DNA of 64,000 nucleotides, from the NCBI GenBank assembly GCA_903855945.1, contig CAIOAK010000205.1, positions 1 to 64,000 of the forward strand. Reading direction: 5' to 3'. Of this stretch, positions 59,774 through 64,000 are shown one piece after another. The notes under the pieces are model-generated. The model worked only from the letters and a program-made list of their open reading frames with translations. It was not told the DNA's origin and searched no databases. Source of the stretch: an uncultured Anaeromyxobacter sp. (GTDB lineage: Bacteria; Myxococcota; Myxococcia; Myxococcales; Anaeromyxobacteraceae). Numbering within the stretch: position 1 is the stretch's first letter; every line of letters starts with the position of its first letter. Position numbers and translations under genes: made by a program.

Positions 59774-62019
59774 TCCGCGCCCTTGCAGCTGCCATCCTCG
59801 TCGCCGCCGGGCCTGCGATGGCCCAGCAGCCGGTGAACCCGATCCACCCGCTCTTCGCGCCCCTGGACGCAGCGGGCCGGAAGGTCCGCTCCGCCGCGGA
59901 GATGAGCGCCGAGAAGACCTGCGGCGCCTGCCACGACGCGCTCTACATCGGCGCCCATACGGACCACAAGGCGCCCCGCTCCGCGGCCACCTGCGTGCAG
60001 TGCCACGTGGGCGGCGGTCGCCTCGAGATCCTGCCCGAGCGGCTGGACGCCGAGGGAAAGCTCCGCAGGGAGTCGATCCGCATCGGGACGCCTCGCGCCG
60101 CGAACTGCGCCGTCTGCCACGGGATCGTCTCGGACGGGGCGGCTCCGCTGGCGGTTCCGGCCGCGCTCGAGGCAGCTCCGGCGGCCGGGCGCACCTGGTC
60201 GCTCACCCTCGGAGAGGGCGCCATCGTGGCCCCGCAGCGGATGAACGAGTCGTTCCTGGACCTGGAGGGGAAGGACGCCCTCGTGGGTCCATGGGACGTG
60301 CATGCCGCGAAGCTGGTGGACTGCGTCGCCTGCCACTACGCGGCCAACAGCCCGGCGCGAACCGACGGGAAGCAGGGCTCGCTGCGCTACCTCACTGCGG
60401 ACCCGCGGCGGCAGACCCAGGCCGAGTTCCTGGTCCGCCCCGACCACCGGCTCGCCGAGCAGGACTGCCGCGCCTGTCACGATCCCATGAAGGCACACGC
60501 CTTCCTTCCGTACCGGGAGCGGCACATGGAGGTGCTCTCCTGCACCGCCTGCCATGCGGCCGGTTCGGTGGGGCCTGCGGCCGAGATGGTGGACGCCTCG
60601 GTGGTCACCGCGCGGGGCGGGCCGGCGATCCACTTCCGGAACGTCGTGCGGGGGGCGGACGACACGATGAACACGGCCACCATCCGGCGACTCCGTCCGC
60701 TCCTCCTCGAGCGCGTCGAGGCGGACGGTGTGCGACGCGTGGCCCCGGTGAACCTGCTCAGCCGTTACCGCTGGATCTCCAGCGCCGACGGCGCGGACGT
60801 GCCGTTCGAGACGGTGACGCGCGCCTGGCGCGTCGGCGACGGCTACGCACCGGAGGTCATCGCCGCCTTCGACGCCGACCGGAACGGCCAGCTCGACCCT
60901 GCCGAGCTCCGGCTCGACACGCCGGCGAGGACCGAGCTCATCGCCGCCCGGCTCCGGGCGCTTGGCGTGGACGGGCCAGCGGTTGTGGGAACGCTCGAGG
61001 CCCACCCCATCGCGCACGGGATCTCCACCCGGGACCGGGCCCTGCGCGACTGCGCGGCGTGCCACTCCGAGGATTCCCGCCTCTCCGACGAGTACGTCGT
61101 CGCCTCCTTCCTCCCCGGCGGTTCGCCTCCGCGCCCCCCGGAGGGATCGCGCGTTGCGCTCGCCGGCCTCATCGCTCCGTCGCAGGCGGGCGGGGTTGTC
61201 CTGAAGCGAGATCGCGAAGGCGCGCCCGGGGCCCTCTTCGTCCTGGGGCACTCCCGTCAGGCCTGGACGAACCGGGTAGGATTCCTCGTCTTCCTCGCGG
61301 TGCTCCTCGGCGCGATCGTCCACGGCGGCCTGCGCATCGCCTTCCGGAAGCGGCGGGCGCACGCCGACACGCACGAGGGGGCGCGGGAATACGTTTTCGG
61401 TCGCTACGAGCGGCTCTGGCACTGGACGATGGCGGCGAGCGGCATCCTGCTCATCGTCACCGGCCTCCAGATCCACGGCACCGGCACCTGGAGCCTGATG
61501 AGCCTCTCCACGGCGGTGGCCGTGCACAACGCCTTCGCCGTCGTGCTGATCCTGAACGGCTTCCTGGCGCTCTTCTACCACCTGACCACGGCCGCCATCC
61601 GGAACTTCCTGCCGCACCCCCAGGGCTTCCTGAAGGGTGTCTTCGAGCACATGACCTACCAGGCCCGGGGGATCTTCTACGGGGAGTCTCACCCGAGGAA
61701 CGAGGCCGGACAGAAGCTCAATCCGATGCAGCAGGTCACCTACCTGGCGCTCCTCAACGTGCTCTTCCCGCTCCAGATCGTCACCGGGACGATCATCTGG
61801 CTGGTGGGGCGCCATCCGTCCGTGGCGGCCGCCGTGAACGGCCTGAGCTGGGTGGCGCCGGTGCACAACCTCGGCGCGTGGCTCTTCCTCACCTTCTTCG
61901 TCCTGCACGTCTACCTGGTCTCGACGGGGCGCACCCCCACCGACCATCTCAAGTCCATGATCACCGGCTACCAGCACGTCGACGGCGATGTCGCGACGCC
62001 GGAAGGAGCTGAGCGATGA
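59770..62019 (+). CDS. Heptahaem cytochrome c / cytochrome b561-type membrane fusion protein
   Basis: 749 residues. Signal peptide (about 1-18), then a periplasmic part with seven CxxCH sites (CGACH, CVQCH, CAVCH, CVACH, CRACH, CTACH, CAACH) and an EF-hand-like loop (DADRNGQLDPAE, about residue 370). The C-terminal third has five hydrophobic helices with His ligands for two b haems in LWHWTMA, VHNAFAVVLILNGFLALFYH and VHNLGAWLFLTFFVLHVY. It would oxidise quinol in the membrane and deliver electrons directly to the octahaem reductase encoded just upstream. Overlaps both neighbours by 4 bases. Confidence 0.87.
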   Translation: MIRALAAAILVAAGPAMAQQPVNPIHPLFAPLDAAGRKVRSAAEMSAEKTCGACHDALYIGAHTDHKAPRSAATCVQCHVGGGRLEILPERLDAEGKLRRESIRIGTPRAANCAVCHGIVSDGAAPLAVPAALEAAPAAGRTWSLTLGEGAIVAPQRMNESFLDLEGKDALVGPWDVHAAKLVDCVACHYAANSPARTDGKQGSLRYLTADPRRQTQAEFLVRPDHRLAEQDCRACHDPMKAHAFLPYRERHMEVLSCTACHAAGSVGPAAEMVDASVVTARGGPAIHFRNVVRGADDTMNTATIRRLRPLLLERVEADGVRRVAPVNLLSRYRWISSADGADVPFETVTRAWRVGDGYAPEVIAAFDADRNGQLDPAELRLDTPARTELIAARLRALGVDGPAVVGTLEAHPIAHGISTRDRALRDCAACHSEDSRLSDEYVVASFLPGGSPPRPPEGSRVALAGLIAPSQAGGVVLKRDREGAPGALFVLGHSRQAWTNRVGFLVFLAVLLGAIVHGGLRIAFRKRRAHADTHEGAREYVFGRYERLWHWTMAASGILLIVTGLQIHGTGTWSLMSLSTAVAVHNAFAVVLILNGFLALFYHLTTAAIRNFLPHPQGFLKGVFEHMTYQARGIFYGESHPRNEAGQKLNPMQQVTYLALLNVLFPLQIVTGTIIWLVGRHPSVAAAVNGLSWVAPVHNLGAWLFLTFFVLHVYLVSTGRTPTDHLKSMITGYQHVDGDVATPEGAER

Positions 62020-62540
62020 GCGCCAGTCGTGAGCCCCGTCCCTACGTCAACCCGTTCGTCGCCGGCACGCTGCTCGGCGTGGTGCTCTTTCTGAGCATCT
62101 TCATCACCGGAGGTGGACTGGGCGCCTCGGCGGGGATGAGCCGTGTCCAGACCGGATTCCTCGATCTCCTGGCCCCGGCCCACGTGGACCGGGTGGCCTA
62201 CTTCGCCGAGATGGCCGGCGGGTCGAGGAACCCCTGGCTCCACTACTCCATCTACATGCTCGTCGGCACCGTCCTCGGTGGCTTCGTGTCAGGCCTCTGG
62301 AACCGGCGCGTGAAGCTGGAGACGCGCAAGGGGCCGCGCATCTCGGTGCACGCACGCTGGGGGCTGGCGCTGCTCGGTGGCCTCATCATGGGCTACGGCG
62401 CGCGCATGGCCCGCGGCTGCACATCGGGGCAGGCGCTCTCCGGGGGCGCGGTGCTCTCGGTGGGCAGCTGGGCCTTCGCGATGGCGATCTTCGCGAGCGC
62501 CTACGCGGTGGCCTGGTTCTTCCGCCGGCTCTGGACCTGA
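62016..62540 (+). CDS. YeeE/YedE (TsuA-like) transporter, N-terminal-type half
   Basis: 174 residues with four hydrophobic helices. VNPFVAGTLLGVVLFLSIFITGGGLGASAG at the start and RWGLALLGGLIMGYGARMARGCTSGQALSGGAVLSVGSW near the end (shown in part) match the YeeE/YedE family; RGCTSG carries a conserved substrate Cys. In TsuA, members import thiosulfate through a chain of Cys residues. This is one half of the transporter, the other half being encoded next. Overlaps the cytochrome b fusion gene by 4 bases. Confidence 0.83.
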   Translation: MSASREPRPYVNPFVAGTLLGVVLFLSIFITGGGLGASAGMSRVQTGFLDLLAPAHVDRVAYFAEMAGGSRNPWLHYSIYMLVGTVLGGFVSGLWNRRVKLETRKGPRISVHARWGLALLGGLIMGYGARMARGCTSGQALSGGAVLSVGSWAFAMAIFASAYAVAWFFRRLWT

Positions 62541-62558
62541 AACCGGGAGGCAATCCAC

Positions 62559-63875
62559 ATGGCACCCTTCGACCTCACATCCCTCGGTTTCATCCCCTAC
62601 GCGCTGGTGTTCGGCGCCATCGGCTTCGGCTTCGGCGCCGCGCTCGAGATGGGCGGCTTCGGCGACACGCGCAAGCTGGCCGGGCAGTTCTACTTCCAGG
62701 ACATGACCGTCCTGAAGGTCATGTTCACCGGGATCATCGTCGCGGCGGTGCTCGTGGCGCTGGCCACCTCCTACGGCCTCCTCGACATGAACCGCGTCTT
62801 CGTGAACCCCACCTACCTCTGGCCGGGGATCGTGGGCGGTCTCATCATGGGCGTCGGTTTCGTCATCGGCGGCTTCTGCCCGGGGACTTCGCTGGTGGCC
62901 GCCTCCACGCTCAAGGTGGACGGGATGTTCTTCCTGCTCGGCGCGCTCGGGGGCGTCTGGCTCTTCGGCGAGACCGTGTCGAGCTTCCAGGGCTTCTGGC
63001 TCTCCTCGTACATGGGACGCTTCACGCTCCCCGAGTGGCTCGGCCTGCCGGTCGGCGTCACGGTGCTGCTCGTGGTGCTGATGGCCCTCCTCCTCTTCTG
63101 GGCCGGCGACCTCGCGCAGCAGGTCTTCGGCCAGAAGAGGCCCTGGGCCGAGGTCCGGCGCGTCCCGGGCCCCCGCAGCCTCGCCTTCGCGGGCACGCTG
63201 GTGGCGGCGAGCATGGTCCTCGTGGTCCACGGCCAGCCCGACCCGGAGTCCAAGTTCGCGAGGATGGGGCCCGAGCTCCGGAGGTCGGTGGAGGAACGGG
63301 CGATCTTCGTCGATCCCGCCGAGGTGGTGGCGCTGCGCAAGGACATCGGGGTCCAGGTCGCGATCCTCGACCTGCGGGACGAGCGGGACTTCAACCTCTT
63401 CCACGTCGGCGGCTCGCGACGCGCCAGCCTCTCCGACCTGGAGTCCCCGGAGCGGTTGAAGCTACTCGTGGATCAGCCGCCGACCACGGTCACCTTCGTG
63501 GTGGGCAGCGGCGAGGCCGGCGCGCTGACCGCATGGAGGCGACTCACCGCGCTGGGCGTGCCCAACCTCTACGTCGTCGAGGGGGGCATCAATCGCTGGC
63601 TGGAACGATACCCGGTCGACGCCTGCGTCGCGGAGCGGGTGGGGAGGGCCGACGCGAAGGACGTTCCGGCCTGGCGATTCCTCTACGCCACCGGGAGCAG
63701 CCAGCCGGCGGCCTGGCCGGAGCTGGAGGCCTCCCGTTCGTTCCGCTCGCCCTGTGGCGAGGTCGCGTCCGCGGAGCACGGGGGCGGCGTCCACGCCCGT
63801 TCCTGGCCGGCCGCGACCTACACGAAGCGGGTGAAGCTGAAGAGCAAGGCTGCGGTGAAGGGCGGGTGCGGCTAG
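62559..63875 (+). CDS. YeeE/YedE transporter second half fused to an inactive rhodanese domain
   Basis: 438 residues. About 1-210 are six membrane helices of the YeeE type, with GFGFGAALEMGGFGDTRKLAGQFYFQDMTVLKVMFTGI and the conserved Cys motif IGGFCPGTSLVAAS. Residues about 245-360 resemble a rhodanese fold (VAILDLRDERDFNLFHVGGSRRASL, then NLYVVEGGINRW), but the active-site loop reads VVGSGEAGALTAW: the catalytic Cys is missing. The C-terminus is Lys-rich with a terminal Cys (GGCG). It probably binds, without transferring, sulfur or the transported anion. The stop shares CTAG with the convergent gene. Confidence 0.82.
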   Translation: MAPFDLTSLGFIPYALVFGAIGFGFGAALEMGGFGDTRKLAGQFYFQDMTVLKVMFTGIIVAAVLVALATSYGLLDMNRVFVNPTYLWPGIVGGLIMGVGFVIGGFCPGTSLVAASTLKVDGMFFLLGALGGVWLFGETVSSFQGFWLSSYMGRFTLPEWLGLPVGVTVLLVVLMALLLFWAGDLAQQVFGQKRPWAEVRRVPGPRSLAFAGTLVAASMVLVVHGQPDPESKFARMGPELRRSVEERAIFVDPAEVVALRKDIGVQVAILDLRDERDFNLFHVGGSRRASLSDLESPERLKLLVDQPPTTVTFVVGSGEAGALTAWRRLTALGVPNLYVVEGGINRWLERYPVDACVAERVGRADAKDVPAWRFLYATGSSQPAAWPELEASRSFRSPCGEVASAEHGGGVHARSWPAATYTKRVKLKSKAAVKGGCG

Positions 63876-64000
63876 GAAGTGCGGAGGTGGGAGGTGGCCA
63901 CGATCCATCCCACCAGGAGACCGAGCCCGGTCAGGAGAGCCACCGACCACCCGGCCAGCCGCCGCTGGTAGGCCGGCAGCTCCACGTCCAGGCTCGGAAT
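63872..64000 (-). CDS. Partial gene: C-terminal end of a membrane protein (start beyond window)
   Basis: 43 codons read into the window from its right edge, ending in a TAG that shares CTAG with the rhodanese-YeeE stop. The tail has one hydrophobic helix (WSVALLTGLGLLVGWIV) preceded by YQRRLAG and ends THS/HLRTS-like (ATSHLRTS). Its family cannot be told from this part; a C-terminally anchored respiratory or assembly protein would fit. Confidence 0.6.
   Translation of the reverse strand: MPSLDVELPAYQRRLAGWSVALLTGLGLLVGWIVATSHLRTS

Overview
The window is very GC-rich DNA with tightly packed bacterial genes, many GTG/TTG starts and frequent 4-base start/stop overlaps. Multihaem c-type cytochromes, a caa3 oxidase, a sigma-54 activator, MglB-like and FAD/Fe-S respiratory proteins, a UGA-containing SelW-like gene and an absence of mobile DNA together suggest a delta-proteobacterium/Myxococcota chromosome, most like Anaeromyxobacter. 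That placement is inference from gene content, not from a marker gene. No tRNA, rRNA, transposase, integrase or CRISPR array was seen, and no gene-free stretch exceeds 300 bases.

Layout. 0-2.6 kb: alkyltransferase-like protein, then lemA and two TPM-domain genes. 2.6-5.7 kb: a radical SAM/SPASM gene diverging from an XRE-cupin regulator that is followed by an unusual GspE-N/REC/TPR fusion. 5.9-10.7 kb: ammonium transporter behind a sigma-54-type promoter, CPA2 antiporter, MgtC/DUF4010 protein and GST. 10.7-17.6 kb (minus): operon of a 1202-residue FAD/Fe-S dehydrogenase, an ADP/ATP-translocase-like carrier, a Tat-exported aldo/keto reductase and a Tat-exported epimerase. 17.7-29.2 kb: YtxH/DUF948 envelope pair, quinone oxidoreductase with MFS pump, orphan hydrogenase protease, ferredoxin protein, USP, M28 peptidase, methionine aminopeptidase with SEC-C, RsmE, lipoprotein, LhgO and AcuI. 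29.2-35.3 kb: Sco plus caa3 cytochrome oxidase operon (A2 type), with a phospholipase-C-like exported protein at its end. 35.3-46.2 kb: GalT-like, ferritin-like, TrmJ-like, CitE-like, Nudix, methyltransferase, AI-2E transporter, PLP lyase, DUF72, lytic transglycosylase, transglutaminase-like and nitronate monooxygenase genes. 46.4-50.3 kb: S9 peptidase, ParA ATPase, Roadblock-like protein, a SelW-type selenoprotein (UGA read as Sec) and a 2[4Fe-4S] ferredoxin. 50.5-56.6 kb (mostly minus): exported glutaminase, DcaP-like porin, DUF481 barrel, lipoproteins and a FadL/OmpP1 channel. 56.8-63.9 kb: a sigma-54 activator diverging from an operon for an octahaem OTR-family cytochrome, a heptahaem/cytochrome-b fusion, and a split YeeE/YedE transporter whose second half carries a rhodanese domain lacking its catalytic Cys.

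How they work together. The last region reads as an inducible sulfur-oxyanion unit: the membrane heptahaem-b protein would take quinol electrons to the periplasmic octahaem reductase, and the YeeE halves would import a reduced sulfur product. The selenoprotein is the least obvious gene: it is cut by an in-frame UGA but has CxxU, a family-typical body after the UGA and a correctly spaced SECIS-like hairpin. A repeated structural feature is convergent gene pairs sharing a 4-base CTAG/TTAA/CTAA that supplies both stop codons.
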